From Chloroflexota bacterium (GTDB lineage: Bacteria; Chloroflexota; Anaerolineae; Anaerolineales; Villigracilaceae): a stretch of 56,464 nucleotides of DNA. The stretch covers positions 1-56,464 of the forward strand of contig JAJYOU010000015.1 in NCBI GenBank assembly GCA_021795965.1, written 5' to 3'. Shown here piece after piece: positions 43,869 through 53,330 of the stretch. Each line of letters begins with the position of its first letter. The stretch's first letter is position 1. Both the position numbers and the translations under genes were made by a program. Under the pieces are notes generated by a model. That model did no database searches and was not told the origin of the DNA. It saw only the letters and a program-made list of their open reading frames with translations.

Positions 43869-45158
43869 TTAAGCTTCGAGCGCCTGGCCGAGATCCCAGA
43901 GAATGTCGTCGATATCTTCGATGCCAATACTCAAACGAATGAAATCGGGGCTGACACCCGCCGAAATTTGCTCGGCTTCATTGAGTTGACTATGGGTGGT
44001 GGTTGCCGGGTGAATTGCGAGCGATTTGGCGTCGCCCACATTCGCAAGGTGGCTGAAAAGCTTGAGGGACTCGATGAATTTCTTCCCAGCTGCAGCACCG
44101 CCCTTGATCCCAAAGCCTAGGATCGATCCGGCACCTTTAGGTAGGTATTTTTGGGCACGTTCATAATCCGGATGGCTCTTGAGTCCGGGATATTTTACCC
44201 AGCTTACCCTCGGATGATTTTCCAGGTATTCAGCGACTGCCTGACCATTCTGAACATGGCGTTCAATGCGCAGAGAAAGAGTTTCAAGACCCTGGATGGT
44301 CTGCCAGCTGTTGAACGGGGAAGCGCAGCCCCCAAAATCACGCAAAATTTGGACACGGGCTTTGGTGATAAATGGAGGGAGACCAAGATCCACCAGGCTG
44401 GCATACACCAATCCATGGTAAGAAGAATCGGGTTCTGTGAAACCCGGATAATTACCGCTGGTCCAATCAAAATTACCACCATCGACGATGATTCCACCGA
44501 TGCTGGTTCCATGACCCCCAATAAACTTGGTTGTGCTGTGGGTGACGATGTTTGCGCCCCACTCGAAAGGTCGGAAAAGGTAGGGAGTGGCGAAGGTGTT
44601 ATCGATCATCAGGACGATTTGATGTTTTTTTGCAATGGCAGCAACTTCTTCGAAGGGGAAGACTGAGATATCAGGGTTACCCAGGGTTTCGCCGTAGATT
44701 ACCTTGGTGTTGCGTTGGATGGCTTTTTCAAAATTCAGAGGGTCGCCGGGATCCACGAAAGTAACCTCTATCCCCAGCTTGCGCAGGGAATAGTTGAACT
44801 GGTTGTAGGTTCCCCCGTATAAACGGCTGCTGCTGACGATGTGATCACCGGCCTGACAGAGGGTGAATATTGCCTGGACCTGGGCGGCATGACCCGAGGA
44901 TGCTGCCAGCGCGCCAACCCCGCCTTCCAGGTCAGCAATTCGCTGTTCGAGGACATCTGTTGTAGGATTCATCAGGCGGGTATAAATATTTCCCATTTCT
45001 TTAAGCGCAAAAAGATTGGCAGCATGTTCGGTATTTTTGAATTGATAGCTGGAAGTTTGATAGAGCGGAACTGCACTGCTGCCGGTAACAGGGTCTGGTG
45101 TATAACCGGAATGAAGCTGGCGGGTGGAAAAACCAAATTTGCGACTTTGATCGGGCAT
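43869..45158 (-). CDS. metY: O-acetylhomoserine sulfhydrylase (MetY)
   Basis: A PLP enzyme of the Cys/Met metabolism family that makes homocysteine from O-acetylhomoserine and sulfide. The 429-residue protein has [34 protein letters not shown], the PLP region [18 protein letters not shown] and the PLP-lysine motif [11 protein letters not shown]. The length (about 430) fits MetY rather than the shorter MetB/MetC. GGAG precedes the ATG. It is the first gene after the SAM-I riboswitch and directly precedes metA, so the pair makes homocysteine by direct sulfhydrylation. Confidence 0.94.
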   Translation of the reverse strand: MPDQSRKFGFSTRQLHSGYTPDPVTGSSAVPLYQTSSYQFKNTEHAANLFALKEMGNIYTRLMNPTTDVLEQRIADLEGGVGALAASSGHAAQVQAIFTLCQAGDHIVSSSRLYGGTYNQFNYSLRKLGIEVTFVDPGDPLNFEKAIQRNTKVIYGETLGNPDISVFPFEEVAAIAKKHQIVLMIDNTFATPYLFRPFEWGANIVTHSTTKFIGGHGTSIGGIIVDGGNFDWTSGNYPGFTEPDSSYHGLVYASLVDLGLPPFITKARVQILRDFGGCASPFNSWQTIQGLETLSLRIERHVQNGQAVAEYLENHPRVSWVKYPGLKSHPDYERAQKYLPKGAGSILGFGIKGGAAAGKKFIESLKLFSHLANVGDAKSLAIHPATTTHSQLNEAEQISAGVSPDFIRLSIGIEDIDDILWDLGQALEA

Positions 45159-45212
45159 GAGATTTTCTCCAATTATAATAAGGTGAAATTGACCCTGATC
45201 CAGATGAGATAC

Positions 45213-45367
<155 letters not shown>

Positions 45368-45388
45368 ATCTATTTTATATTGGGGCAT

Positions 45389-45417
45389 TTTATATCACTG
45401 ATAAATATTGATGTCAA
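45389..45417 (-). promoter_or_regulatory. Sigma-70-type promoter of riboswitch-metY-metA
   Basis: On the minus strand a perfect -35 TTGACA (45412-45417) is 17 nt from -10 TATAAA (45389-45394). Transcription would start about 15 nt before the aptamer. Confidence 0.85.
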
Positions 45418-45436
45418 GGGCGAAATTAGACTAATT

Positions 45437-45445
45437 TGGTACAAT
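45437..45445 (+). promoter_or_regulatory. Extended -10 promoter of the NYN gene
   Basis: TGG followed by TACAAT forms an extended -10 box 19 nt before the ATG at 45465. The surrounding AATTTGGTacAATATAACC reappears almost unchanged after the gene at 45974-45992. It is divergent from the metY promoter 20 nt away. Confidence 0.6.
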
Positions 45446-45464
45446 ATAACCTAGGATAAAAAAC

Positions 45465-45935
45465 ATGCCATATTTAGTGGACGGTCATAACCTGATCCCC
45501 AAAATAGGATTAAAACTCGATTCCTTTGACGACGAAAATGAGCTCATCAAGCTCATGAATGAATATTGCCGTCTTTCCCGCCATAAACAGGTTGAAATTT
45601 ATTTCGATAACGCGCAGCCAATTCAACGCGAAAAGAAAAAAATGGGTTTGGTAACAGTATATTTTGTGCGGAGGCCGGTCCTGGCTGATGATGCTATTCG
45701 AAATCGCCTGGCTCAGCTGAATAAGGATGCGAAAAATTGGAATGTGGTCACTTCTGATCGGAGAGTGCAGGTGGAAGCGAGGAATGCTGGAGCCAAGGTG
45801 ATTTCATCTGAAGAATTTTCGCGCACTGTGATGGACCTGATTCAGACTGGTATTCCATCCGATCCCTCTAAACCCACAAATAGTAATGACGTGGAGGAGT
45901 GGATGGAACTATTTAGCGGGAAACGGAAAAGTTAA
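45465..45935 (+). CDS. NYN/YacP-type PIN-fold ribonuclease
   Basis: A 156-residue protein of the YacP/Rae1 NYN family, endoribonucleases with a PIN-like acidic site. LVDGHNLIPKI carries the first Asp (Asp6), YFDNAQ a middle acidic residue, and NVVTSDRRVQVEARNAGAKVISSEEF the typical TSD motif and C-terminal helix. Bacillus Rae1 cuts mRNA on ribosomes; whether this protein does so is unknown. It is a single-gene unit with its own promoter, flanked by a near-copy of that promoter. Confidence 0.85.
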   Translation: MPYLVDGHNLIPKIGLKLDSFDDENELIKLMNEYCRLSRHKQVEIYFDNAQPIQREKKKMGLVTVYFVRRPVLADDAIRNRLAQLNKDAKNWNVVTSDRRVQVEARNAGAKVISSEEFSRTVMDLIQTGIPSDPSKPTNSNDVEEWMELFSGKRKS

Positions 45936-45977
45936 AGGAACTTTTCTTAAGTGTTTCTAATGTAAATTGGACAAATT

Positions 45978-45986
45978 TGGTGTAAT
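45978..45986 (+). promoter_or_regulatory. Second copy of the extended -10 promoter, after the NYN gene
   Basis: TGG followed by TGTAAT, within AATTTGGTgtAATATAACC, is a near duplicate of the NYN promoter. No protein gene follows on the plus strand for more than 1 kb in this direction; a structured segment follows instead. Confidence 0.45.
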
Positions 45987-45992
45987 ATAACC

Positions 45993-46131
45993 ATAGAAAC
46001 GTCAGCTTCACTTTACTGGTATAAAAAGACGTTTCAATCCAAGCAGGAAATTATTCCCCCCGATAGTTCCTGCTGTAACAGCCTCCCAAAGCAAGATTAC
46101 GAGATATGCTTTCGCATATCTCGTAATCTTT
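45993..46131 (+). ncRNA. Candidate structured small RNA
   Basis: About 140 nt between the duplicated promoter and a strong hairpin. Three stems can form in order: GAAACGTC (45996-46003) with GACGTTTC (46028-46035), AGCAGGAA (46042-46049) with TTCCTGCT (46067-46074), and the 17-bp final hairpin. There is no open reading frame of note. The T-run after the last stem is short (TTT), which weakens the terminator argument. It matches no RNA family I recognise. It might also be just an untranslated tail of the NYN mRNA. Confidence 0.35.
46093..46130. terminator. 17-bp hairpin between convergent units
   Basis: A perfect stem AAGATTACGAGATATGC / GCATATCTCGTAATCTT with a 4-nt loop (TTTC on plus, GAAA tetraloop on minus). 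It lies 26 nt after the stop of the minus-strand lipoprotein gene. T-runs are short on both sides, so efficiency is uncertain. Confidence 0.65.
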
Positions 46132-46155
46132 AAGCGAACAATTTGAACGGATAAT

Positions 46156-47103
46156 TTACTGAGTGCAGGTGAAATTGAAGTAATTTCGGCTCCAGGTCGT
46201 TTCGGTTGTATCCACAATAGTGGTCAGTGCGACCCATCGATCAATACCCTGGACATGGGTGGGTGTCATGATCCAGGTCCAGGAAATGGCTTTGACGCCG
46301 GCAGAATCAAATTTGAGAGTGCCCTTGACAATGCTCCCGTCGAAGGGATTGCGGTCCCAGCGATAATCCACCTCACCGGCACCGTTTGCAGTGACATAGG
46401 CGGTGAATGTGTAGGAGGCGCCATCATTGGCGCATCCGGTCAGAGGTTTCCTGACCATATCATAAGTCACGCCGGATACTCCAAAATCTTTGAGGGGTTT
46501 TGCAGAGACCTGTATTTTTACCGAAAGTGATTGGTTGGTTCCGGATATGCCCATAAAACCGCCGTAAGGTGTGGCTACGTGCCAGAAACCAGCAAAATTG
46601 CCCTCGGTGCTGGGTGCAGTCATTGGTACCGAAAAAGTTATCGTGTTACCAGGATAAACATTCTGGGTGAGAGGATAACTGGTGACTGAGGTCATGGCAT
46701 CACCTCGATCAAGGACCAGGGCATAGGATGAATCCCAAACACAATTGCCATCATTTCTGACCTGCCAGGTTTTGGTAAATTGAGATCCAGGGGTAAAAAT
46801 CATTCCATCGGGAATGGTTTCGCTCAAAAAGGTCATGCCAAAACAGGCTTTCCCGTTGGAGGTAGGAGTAGCTGCCCCGACGATTGGGGTTGTGGAGGTG
46901 GGGAGCGTTGTTTGAGTGGGGGTCGAGGTTGCAGGAAGCGGGGTCGAAGTTGCCGCTGCGGCTTGCTGGGTAAAACGTGCTTCCACGGTTTGAGCAGCCG
47001 CAGTTGAAATTGCGGCGACATCGGGTGTTGGTTGCGAGCAGGCGCTTAAAATAAGAGCCAACATCCCCAGGGTTGATAGGGTCGATAAGAATCTTTGATG
47101 CAT
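46156..47103 (-). CDS. Lipoprotein with NBR1-type Ig-like domain plus C-terminal beta domain
   Basis: A 315-residue exported lipoprotein: lipobox LSAC (Cys22), a Thr/Pro/Ala linker to about residue 85, then an NBR1-type Ig domain (about 85-200) with FTKTWQVRNDGNCVWDSSYA and PSTEGNFAGFWHVATPYGG. A second beta-rich domain follows (about 205-315; YTFTAYVTANGAGEVDYRW and WTWIMTPTHVQGIDRWVAL). Third NBR1-Ig protein of the window and the only one with an extra domain. AAGGA precedes the ATG. It stands alone. Confidence 0.82.
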   Translation of the reverse strand: MHQRFLSTLSTLGMLALILSACSQPTPDVAAISTAAAQTVEARFTQQAAAATSTPLPATSTPTQTTLPTSTTPIVGAATPTSNGKACFGMTFLSETIPDGMIFTPGSQFTKTWQVRNDGNCVWDSSYALVLDRGDAMTSVTSYPLTQNVYPGNTITFSVPMTAPSTEGNFAGFWHVATPYGGFMGISGTNQSLSVKIQVSAKPLKDFGVSGVTYDMVRKPLTGCANDGASYTFTAYVTANGAGEVDYRWDRNPFDGSIVKGTLKFDSAGVKAISWTWIMTPTHVQGIDRWVALTTIVDTTETTWSRNYFNFTCTQ

Positions 47104-47171
47104 TTTTTTCCTTTCGAATGCAGAACCATTATAACAAATCCCACCCTATTTCTGCGAATCACTTACAGGTA

Positions 47172-47208
47172 GAACAAAACGGGGCAGAATTTCTCTGGAT
47201 TCTACCCC
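47172..47208 (-). terminator. Terminator of the nucleoside ABC transporter operon
   Basis: On the minus strand GGGGTAGAAT pairs with ATTCTGCCCC (one G-U pair) across an 8-nt loop, followed by GTTTTGTT. It begins about 10 nt after the ATPase stop codon. Confidence 0.8.
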
Positions 47209-47218
47209 ATTTCCAGTT

Positions 47219-48772
47219 TTAGACTTTTTCCGGAATGATCCCTGCCATCCATAATCCAAGCTGTTCGCGGGTGACAGCACTGGAATCCACGGTGGTCACA
47301 ATTTCACCGCGGTACATTACGGCAATTCGGTCGGAAAGGCTCATGATCTCATCCAGCTCGGCGGAAATAACTAGGACACCGACGCCGCGATCACGCATGA
47401 GGATGATTTGTTTGTGAATGTATTCAATCGAACCAACATCCAAACCGCGAGTGGGCTGGTTGGCAATTACAAGACGAACTTCCCGGCTCAGTTCGCGCGC
47501 CACGATCACCTTTTGTTGGTTGCCGCCGGAAAGCTTTCCAGCGTCCACATAAGGGGAAGGGGTCCGGACATCATAGTTGGCGATTAATTTGCGAGCATTC
47601 GCGTCGAGTGCATTTTGCTGGAGGACTCCTTTGATGCTGAAAGGAGGATGGTAGTAATCACAGAGAATCATATTATCGGCAATTGTGTACGTCATGACCA
47701 GCCCATGCTTTTGTCGATCTTCTGGAATATGAGCCAGACCTGAACTGGTAAATGCACGCGGAGAGTTTCCGGTAAGATCATGCCCCGAAAGCCATATCTT
47801 CCCACTTTCGCTTTTTCGTAATCCTGTCAGGGCTTCTGCCAGTTCAGTCTGTCCATTGCCCTGGACTCCTGCAATGCCAAGTATCTCACCAGCGCGGACA
47901 TGGAAAGAAACATCCCGCACAGTTTCGAGATTGCGTTGATCACGTACACTCAGGTTTTCCACCTTGAGGACATCTTCTTTGGGTTGAGCCGTTGTTTTTT
48001 CAACTGTCAGGATGACATCACGTCCAACCATCATGGATGCGAGTTGGTGTTCATCTGTTTCAGCCGGGGTGACTGATCCAACAACCTTCCCGGCGCGCAT
48101 GACGGTAATACGATCGGCGATCGAGAGAACTTCCTTGAGTTTGTGGGTGATAAAAATGATGGAAACACCCTTCAGAGTCAGCTCGTGAATGATCCGAAAA
48201 AGATCTTCAGCTTCCTGGGGCGTGAGCACGGCGGTGGGTTCGTCGAGAATGAGAATTGAGGCGTTTCTGTAAAGAGCCTTGATTATTTCGACCCTTTGTT
48301 GGACTCCGACAGGAAGATCACCCACCAAAGCTTCGGGATCGATTTGAAAACCGAACTGGTTTGAAAGTTCCGAAACTATTTTAGCCACCTCTTTGCGATC
48401 CAAAGTCGCAAAGACAGACTCGGTTTTGTTTTTGCGGTGCGCTGTTTCCGATCCGAGCATGATATTTTCGGTGACGGAAAAGACAGGGATGAGCATAAAG
48501 TGCTGGTGGACCATGCCAATCCCATGCTTGATGGCATCCTTGGGAGAGGAAAGATGCATCGGCACGCCGTTGACAAGAATTTCTCCGGCATCGGCTTTAT
48601 AGAGTCCGTAAAGGATGTTCATCAGGGTTGATTTTCCGGCACCATTTTCGCCCAGTAAAGCGTGGACTTCGCCACGGCGTAAATCGAAATCGACTTGATC
48701 GTTGGCGAGAACTCCAGGGAATTGTTTGGTAATTCCGCTTGCTTTTAGGACAGTATCGTTTTCATCGGACAT
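47219..48772 (-). CDS. Nucleoside/sugar-type ABC transporter, dual ATP-binding protein
   Basis: A 517-residue protein with two ABC domains (RbsA/MglA/YufO type). Domain 1 has Walker A GENGAGKST, the signature variant VGVQQRVEI and Walker B LILDEPTAVLTP. Domain 2 has GVQGNGQTE in place of a full Walker A, the signature LSGGNQQKVIVARE and ANQPTRGLD, so its site is degenerate as usual in this family. The start at 48772 follows AGGAG and lies 10 nt after the permease stop; a longer upstream frame is rejected. It powers the two permeases encoded upstream. Confidence 0.92.
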   Translation of the reverse strand: MSDENDTVLKASGITKQFPGVLANDQVDFDLRRGEVHALLGENGAGKSTLMNILYGLYKADAGEILVNGVPMHLSSPKDAIKHGIGMVHQHFMLIPVFSVTENIMLGSETAHRKNKTESVFATLDRKEVAKIVSELSNQFGFQIDPEALVGDLPVGVQQRVEIIKALYRNASILILDEPTAVLTPQEAEDLFRIIHELTLKGVSIIFITHKLKEVLSIADRITVMRAGKVVGSVTPAETDEHQLASMMVGRDVILTVEKTTAQPKEDVLKVENLSVRDQRNLETVRDVSFHVRAGEILGIAGVQGNGQTELAEALTGLRKSESGKIWLSGHDLTGNSPRAFTSSGLAHIPEDRQKHGLVMTYTIADNMILCDYYHPPFSIKGVLQQNALDANARKLIANYDVRTPSPYVDAGKLSGGNQQKVIVARELSREVRLVIANQPTRGLDVGSIEYIHKQIILMRDRGVGVLVISAELDEIMSLSDRIAVMYRGEIVTTVDSSAVTREQLGLWMAGIIPEKV

Positions 48773-48782
48773 GGAAGCTCTC

Positions 48783-49904
48783 CTATTTTTCGTAGGGCTG
48801 GCCATCTGCAGCGGGAGCGGTGGTTTTGCCAATAATACCGGTCAGGATGAGCATGGTTAGAATGTAAGGAATTTGACCGACATTATACGCATTTTGGAAA
48901 AAGCCCCATTCAGGTGGAATTGATTCGCGGAAAAATTGCAGGTTGATTTGAAGAGCCTGGGAAGCGCCAAAAACGAGGGAAGCTGCCCAGGCGCCGATGG
49001 GTGTCCAGTTTCCAAAAATCAGGGCTGCGAGCGCAATGAAACCTCGACCATTGGTCATGAGCGGTTCGAATGAAGGGACGGATTCGAGCGTGAAATACGC
49101 ACCTGCCAAGCCAGCCATGCAGCCGCCAATGACAACGTTCGAATAGCGCATCCAGATGACATTGATCCCGACGGTATCAGCAGCTTTGGGGTATTCGCCC
49201 ACCGCACGCGTTCGCAGTCCCCAGCGGGTATTAAAGAGGATGTGGTGGCTGATGAAGACCAGAAGCACCGCTGAAATAGCGATCGGTTTCTGGTCAAAAA
49301 TTTTACCGATGGCATTGGCGGTCACCAGGCAGCCATCACTACTGCCAAACAACCCACATAGAGCGGTGATCCCTTCTTTGACGGGAAGGTGGATGATTGG
49401 CAGGATGCCTGCTGCGTGGGGGACTTCTCCGTGGAAAACGCTGCTTTTATCAAAAAATAATTGCCGGTTCAGGAATCCGGTCACGCCAACCGCCAAAATA
49501 TTGATGACGGTGCCGCCAATGATCTGATCCACTTTATAAGTGATGGAGAGCACAGCGTGCAATAAAGCAAACAATCCTCCCGAAACAATCGCTGCGATCA
49601 CCCCAATGATCAGACTTGGGGCGATCGGAAATTTAAAAATTGCACTCATGTAAATGGAAGCCAGCCAGCCAAAAAAAGCAGCCGCGAGCATCATCCCCTC
49701 AATACCGATATTGACCACTCCAGAGCGCTCACAGAAGAGACCCGAGAGTGCGCCAAGGGTCAGCGGAGTGGCGACCGCGATGGTGGTGGCCATCATGCTG
49801 CCGATGATTAGAATCGGCGGTTCCTGGGACATGCCCACGATCACCACTGTTCCAAATAAAATGGCGATGATGAATGCGATGAAACCAAATCGACGCCAGT
49901 CCAT
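48783..49904 (-). CDS. Nucleoside-type ABC transporter permease (second)
   Basis: A 373-residue permease of the BPD_transp_2 type with about eight to ten helices. GLFCERSGVVNIGIEGMMLA is the family signature shared with the other permease (FNIGAEGQLALG). GLRTRAVGEYPKAADTVGIN is the ATPase-contact loop. The start at 49904 follows AGGAG and lies 8 nt after the preceding stop. It forms a heterodimeric channel with the product of the next gene upstream. Confidence 0.92.
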   Translation of the reverse strand: MDWRRFGFIAFIIAILFGTVVIVGMSQEPPILIIGSMMATTIAVATPLTLGALSGLFCERSGVVNIGIEGMMLAAAFFGWLASIYMSAIFKFPIAPSLIIGVIAAIVSGGLFALLHAVLSITYKVDQIIGGTVINILAVGVTGFLNRQLFFDKSSVFHGEVPHAAGILPIIHLPVKEGITALCGLFGSSDGCLVTANAIGKIFDQKPIAISAVLLVFISHHILFNTRWGLRTRAVGEYPKAADTVGINVIWMRYSNVVIGGCMAGLAGAYFTLESVPSFEPLMTNGRGFIALAALIFGNWTPIGAWAASLVFGASQALQINLQFFRESIPPEWGFFQNAYNVGQIPYILTMLILTGIIGKTTAPAADGQPYEK

Positions 49905-49912
49905 AATGTCTC

Positions 49913-51037
49913 CTATCCGCCCCAACCACGGGTCAGTACAACTTTACCGCCGCTGCGGCGAATCCGGTAAATGTAACGCACGATGGCATCTGCGGCGACA
50001 AACAATAAGATGAGCGCCTGGATGACCGAAATAATATCGACCGGGATTTGCGTCAGGAACTGCATGCGCGTGGCTCCGTTGCGCATGGCTGCAAATAAAA
50101 TTGCAGCCAAAACCACCCCTGCAGGATGGGTTTTGCCCAGAAGGGCGATGGCGATTGCATCAAAGCCATAACCAGTCGAAAAGCCGAGTTCGTGCCGATA
50201 ATTGAGAGCGGTCACTTCGACGGTTCCCGCGAGTCCTGCCAGCATACCGGATAAACCCAGGGTCAGAGTCATAATGCGTTTGACATTGATCCCGGCATAT
50301 TTAGCGGCATCCGGATTGATCCCCACTGTGCGTATTTCAAACCCGAAGGTCGTTTTCCATAAAACCCACCAGACGATAAATGCCACAACAATAGCCAGGA
50401 CGAAACCCCAATGGATGCGCAAGCCGGCAAAGATGGGTGGAATGCGTGCGGATTCTGCAATCAGGGGTGTGCGGGCAATCACATTGAGGGGGTTTTTGTC
50501 CTTCATGGGACCGTTGAGTAAATAACTGACCCAATTTAGAGCGATATAGTTCATCATGATGGTGTTGATGACTTCATGGGCGCCAGTATAAGCTTTAAGA
50601 GCGCCTGGTATGGCTCCCCAAATAAATCCGAATAATAAACCTGCCCCAATTGCAAGTGGGAGATGAATAAACCATGGCAGGTCGAAACCGAGCATTTGAG
50701 GCAGGGCGTATCCCACCCAGGCGGAAGCAACCGCGCCGAGAGCAAGCTGCCCTTCGGCGCCGATATTAAAAAGCCCGCCCTTGAACGCGAGCGAGACTGC
50801 CAGACCGGCAAAGATATAGGGAGTTGCCCAAACTCCCGTTTCACTCAGTGCTTTAACTGATCCAAATGCCCCCTGAAAGAGCCCTTTGTAGGCTGCAAAT
50901 GGGTCCCCTCCGACGATTGCAATTACGATGCCGCCGATGATTATGGCAGTAAATACAGCGAGAAGCGGAACCAAAACGGCATCTCCCACAGTGACAAGCA
51001 GGGCCTTGAACTTTTCTTTCAGGTCTTTCTTCTCCAT
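49913..51037 (-). CDS. Nucleoside-type ABC transporter permease (first)
   Basis: A 374-residue BPD_transp_2 permease with about ten helices. Landmarks are GGLFNIGAEGQLALGAVASAW, TGAHEVINTIMMNYIALNW, the contact loop EIRTVGINPDAAKYAGINVK and TLGLSGMLAGLAGTVEV. It resembles YufP-like permeases that work with BMP-family lipoproteins. AAGGA precedes the ATG. It lies 105 nt after the binding-protein gene, separated from it by a strong hairpin. Confidence 0.92.
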   Translation of the reverse strand: MEKKDLKEKFKALLVTVGDAVLVPLLAVFTAIIIGGIVIAIVGGDPFAAYKGLFQGAFGSVKALSETGVWATPYIFAGLAVSLAFKGGLFNIGAEGQLALGAVASAWVGYALPQMLGFDLPWFIHLPLAIGAGLLFGFIWGAIPGALKAYTGAHEVINTIMMNYIALNWVSYLLNGPMKDKNPLNVIARTPLIAESARIPPIFAGLRIHWGFVLAIVVAFIVWWVLWKTTFGFEIRTVGINPDAAKYAGINVKRIMTLTLGLSGMLAGLAGTVEVTALNYRHELGFSTGYGFDAIAIALLGKTHPAGVVLAAILFAAMRNGATRMQFLTQIPVDIISVIQALILLFVAADAIVRYIYRIRRSGGKVVLTRGWGG

Positions 51038-51090
51038 CGCAATTGTCCTTCCTAATCAGGGAAAAAGCTTCCTGAATTATAAAACAGAAA

Positions 51091-51116
51091 CGGGGAAGAG
51101 AGTAATCTCTTCCCCG
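51091..51116 (-). terminator. Intercistronic hairpin after the BMP lipoprotein gene
   Basis: A perfect 11-bp stem CGGGGAAGAGA / TCTCTTCCCCG with a 4-nt loop, followed on the minus strand by TTTCTGTTTT. It is probably a partial terminator that makes the binding protein more abundant than the permeases, as in the tup operon. Confidence 0.75.
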
Positions 51117-51142
51117 TGTACCTGCGATGTGAAACTTAAAAA

Positions 51143-52288
51143 TTACGGTTTGGCAGGAGAAACACCGGTTTTGATGGAACCATCCAGGAGACCCTTGAAG
51201 ATTTCCTGCATCTTGGCTTTGACTGCATCTGGAACAACGCTATCCAGATCGTGGTAAGGTGCATAACCAGCCTGACCGACATAATTGCCGGAGGGGAAAG
51301 TGCCTTCCTTGGCCATTTTGATCAGATCAAAAACGCCTGGGGTGATTAGTTTCATCGCGCTGGAAAGCAGCATCTTCTGGGCTTCGGGCAGAGTGAAATA
51401 CTGGTCGCTATCGACACCGATGGCGTAGACATTCCTCTGAGCAGCAGCGATGACAGCACCGTTACCGGTTTTACCACCACCACCAAAAATCACATCCACA
51501 CCCTTATCAATCATGCCGTTGGCGGTTGTAGCGCCCCATTCAGGATCTGAGAAGGTTTTATCGAAACCGACATCGTTGTGATAAACAGCGGTCACTTCTA
51601 CAGTAGGATCGATGTAAGCAGCGCCGGCTTTATAACCTTCGCCGTATCGCCAAACGGGAGGAACTGCATCAGTACCAAAGACGCCACCAATTTTCTTGGT
51701 CTTGGTCATTTGGGCGGCGAGCGCACCAACGAGGAAGCCAGCCTGATCTTCAGGGAAGACTAAGCCAACGAGGTTGGCAGGAACTGGTTTGGTCGTGTCC
51801 TGGAATTGATCAACACCAATGAACTTGATGTCAGGGTAAGTGGCAGCGGCTTTGGCGGTGGCTTCACCGAGAGCAAAACCGATGGTCACGATGACATCAT
51901 AATTGGCATCGCCGAAAGTAGAAATGTTTTTGTCATAATCCTTGGCATCGGTGGTTTCGATGTACTGAACCTTGGCACCCAGGTCTGTTTCAGCCTGTTT
52001 GGCGCCTTCCCATGCGGACTGGTTGAAGGATTTGTCGTCAATCTTGCCGACATCGGTGACTACGCCAACGCAGAACAAGTCTGGGCTTTTGCAATCATCG
52101 GTTGCAGGGGCGGCGGCTGCAGTGGTTGCGGTGGGTTCGGCAGGGGCTGCGGTGTCAGCGGGGGCGACAGTTGCAGCAGCTGCGGCTTCAGTGGCAACAG
52201 GTGCCGGTGTGGCAGCAGGTGCACCGCAGGCGGCTAGCAGCATGGAAGCTACCAGCACAAGTGCAAACAAGGTATAAATTTTTTTCAT
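51143..52288 (-). CDS. BMP-family (PnrA-like) substrate-binding lipoprotein
   Basis: A 381-residue lipoprotein: lipobox LAAC (Cys21), an Ala/Thr/Pro linker to about residue 60, then a BMP/Med-type domain: VGVVTDVGKIDDKSFNQSAW, VTIGFALGEATAKAA, GLVFPEDQAGFLVGALAA and GVDSDQYFTLPEAQKM. The PnrA/BmpA family binds purine nucleosides. With two permeases and a dual ATPase downstream it forms a full nucleoside-type importer. A promoter lies at 52354-52382. GGGAGAAG precedes the ATG. Confidence 0.92.
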   Translation of the reverse strand: MKKIYTLFALVLVASMLLAACGAPAATPAPVATEAAAAATVAPADTAAPAEPTATTAAAAPATDDCKSPDLFCVGVVTDVGKIDDKSFNQSAWEGAKQAETDLGAKVQYIETTDAKDYDKNISTFGDANYDVIVTIGFALGEATAKAAATYPDIKFIGVDQFQDTTKPVPANLVGLVFPEDQAGFLVGALAAQMTKTKKIGGVFGTDAVPPVWRYGEGYKAGAAYIDPTVEVTAVYHNDVGFDKTFSDPEWGATTANGMIDKGVDVIFGGGGKTGNGAVIAAAQRNVYAIGVDSDQYFTLPEAQKMLLSSAMKLITPGVFDLIKMAKEGTFPSGNYVGQAGYAPYHDLDSVVPDAVKAKMQEIFKGLLDGSIKTGVSPAKP

Positions 52289-52353
52289 ATTTCTTCTCCC
52301 TTAATTTACTTGCTTAAATAAAAATTTGGGTCAAAAAGTATTTAACCATTCGA

Positions 52354-52382
52354 AGTATACAGCCTGATTGACCTTAATGCAA
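52354..52382 (-). promoter_or_regulatory. Promoter of the BMP ABC transporter operon
   Basis: On the minus strand TTGCAT (52377-52382) is 17 nt from TATACT (52354-52359). The expected leader is about 60 nt. Confidence 0.75.
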
Positions 52383-52527
52383 GCCAAACCTTCATTTATT
52401 GATCCCAAACCAGGCTGTCTTTGACCAAAATTGGTGGCGGGGAAATCAGCTTTTTTTGAACGGATGCCTCTAATCCCGGAATTAACTTACCCAAAATTAC
52501 TTCCTTGCAGAGGGCACGTCCGAGGGG

Positions 52528-53256
52528 TTATTCATCTCCCAGATCCTGCAAGAATTTCTGATCTGCCGTGGATAGGGGAGCATTTACCAGCAAGTCTGGT
52601 CGTTTTTTCCAGGTGCGCAGCAGGGATTGTTCCCGGCGCCAGCGGTTAATTTTTTCGTGGTCGCCTGAGAGAAGGATTTCAGGAACCTGCCACCCTCTAA
52701 ATTCCGGCGGGCGGGTGTAATGAGGATATTCAAGCAGCCCTGAAGCGTGTGAATCATCACTGGCGCCATCCGGGTCACCCAGCACTCCCGGAAGCAGCCG
52801 GCTGATGGCATCGATCAGAATCAGGGTGGGAAGCTCGCCGCCGGTCAGGACATAATCGCCAATGGAAATTTCGTCAGTGATGAGGTGTTTCCTGATACGT
52901 TCATCGACCCCCTCATAACGACCGCAAACCAGGGCGATTTGTGAATGGGCAGAAAGTTCCAGCGCAATTTTCTGGTTGAAGACTCGCCCCTGGGGTGTCA
53001 TCAGGATGATGGGACAGGCGGGAGAAGGACCGAGGACACTCTCAACAGCCTCAAAGACAGGCTCGGGTTTCAGGACCATGCCGCCCCCACCACCATAAGG
53101 GGTATCATCTGTGGTGTGATGCCTGTCGTGGGTGTAATCCCGGATGTTATGGACCTGAAATTGGATCAGCCCGCGATCCGATGCTTTTTGCAGGATGCTG
53201 GCTTGTAAATATGGTGAAAATATTTCGGGAAGTAGCGTGAAAATGTTAAAAAGCAT
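52528..53256 (-). CDS. trmD: tRNA (guanine37-N1)-methyltransferase
   Basis: A SPOUT methyltransferase that makes m1G37 and prevents frameshifting. The 242-residue protein has [19 protein letters not shown], the knot region [12 protein letters not shown] and [20 protein letters not shown], and the substrate loop [22 protein letters not shown]. It stands alone rather than in the common rpsP-rimM-trmD-rplS cluster. A TAGAAT box 6 nt before the ATG suggests a leaderless mRNA. Confidence 0.95.
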   Translation of the reverse strand: MLFNIFTLLPEIFSPYLQASILQKASDRGLIQFQVHNIRDYTHDRHHTTDDTPYGGGGGMVLKPEPVFEAVESVLGPSPACPIILMTPQGRVFNQKIALELSAHSQIALVCGRYEGVDERIRKHLITDEISIGDYVLTGGELPTLILIDAISRLLPGVLGDPDGASDDSHASGLLEYPHYTRPPEFRGWQVPEILLSGDHEKINRWRREQSLLRTWKKRPDLLVNAPLSTADQKFLQDLGDE

Positions 53257-53262
53257 ATGTTC

Positions 53263-53292
53263 ATTCTATTCCATAATAGATCGGCAGGGCAA
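53263..53292 (-). promoter_or_regulatory. Putative trmD promoter placed for leaderless transcription
   Basis: On the minus strand TTGCCC (53287-53292) is 18 nt from TAGAAT (53263-53268), which ends 6 nt before the ATG. No Shine-Dalgarno is present. Confidence 0.5.
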
Positions 53293-53330
53293 TAGAGTGA
53301 AAATGTTAATATTTCTTTTAACTGCGCAAC

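Noticed and set aside
46031-46040. GTTTCAATCC, the start of some CRISPR repeats
   Set aside because: It occurs once, with no regularly spaced copies or cas genes; it is half of a local stem.
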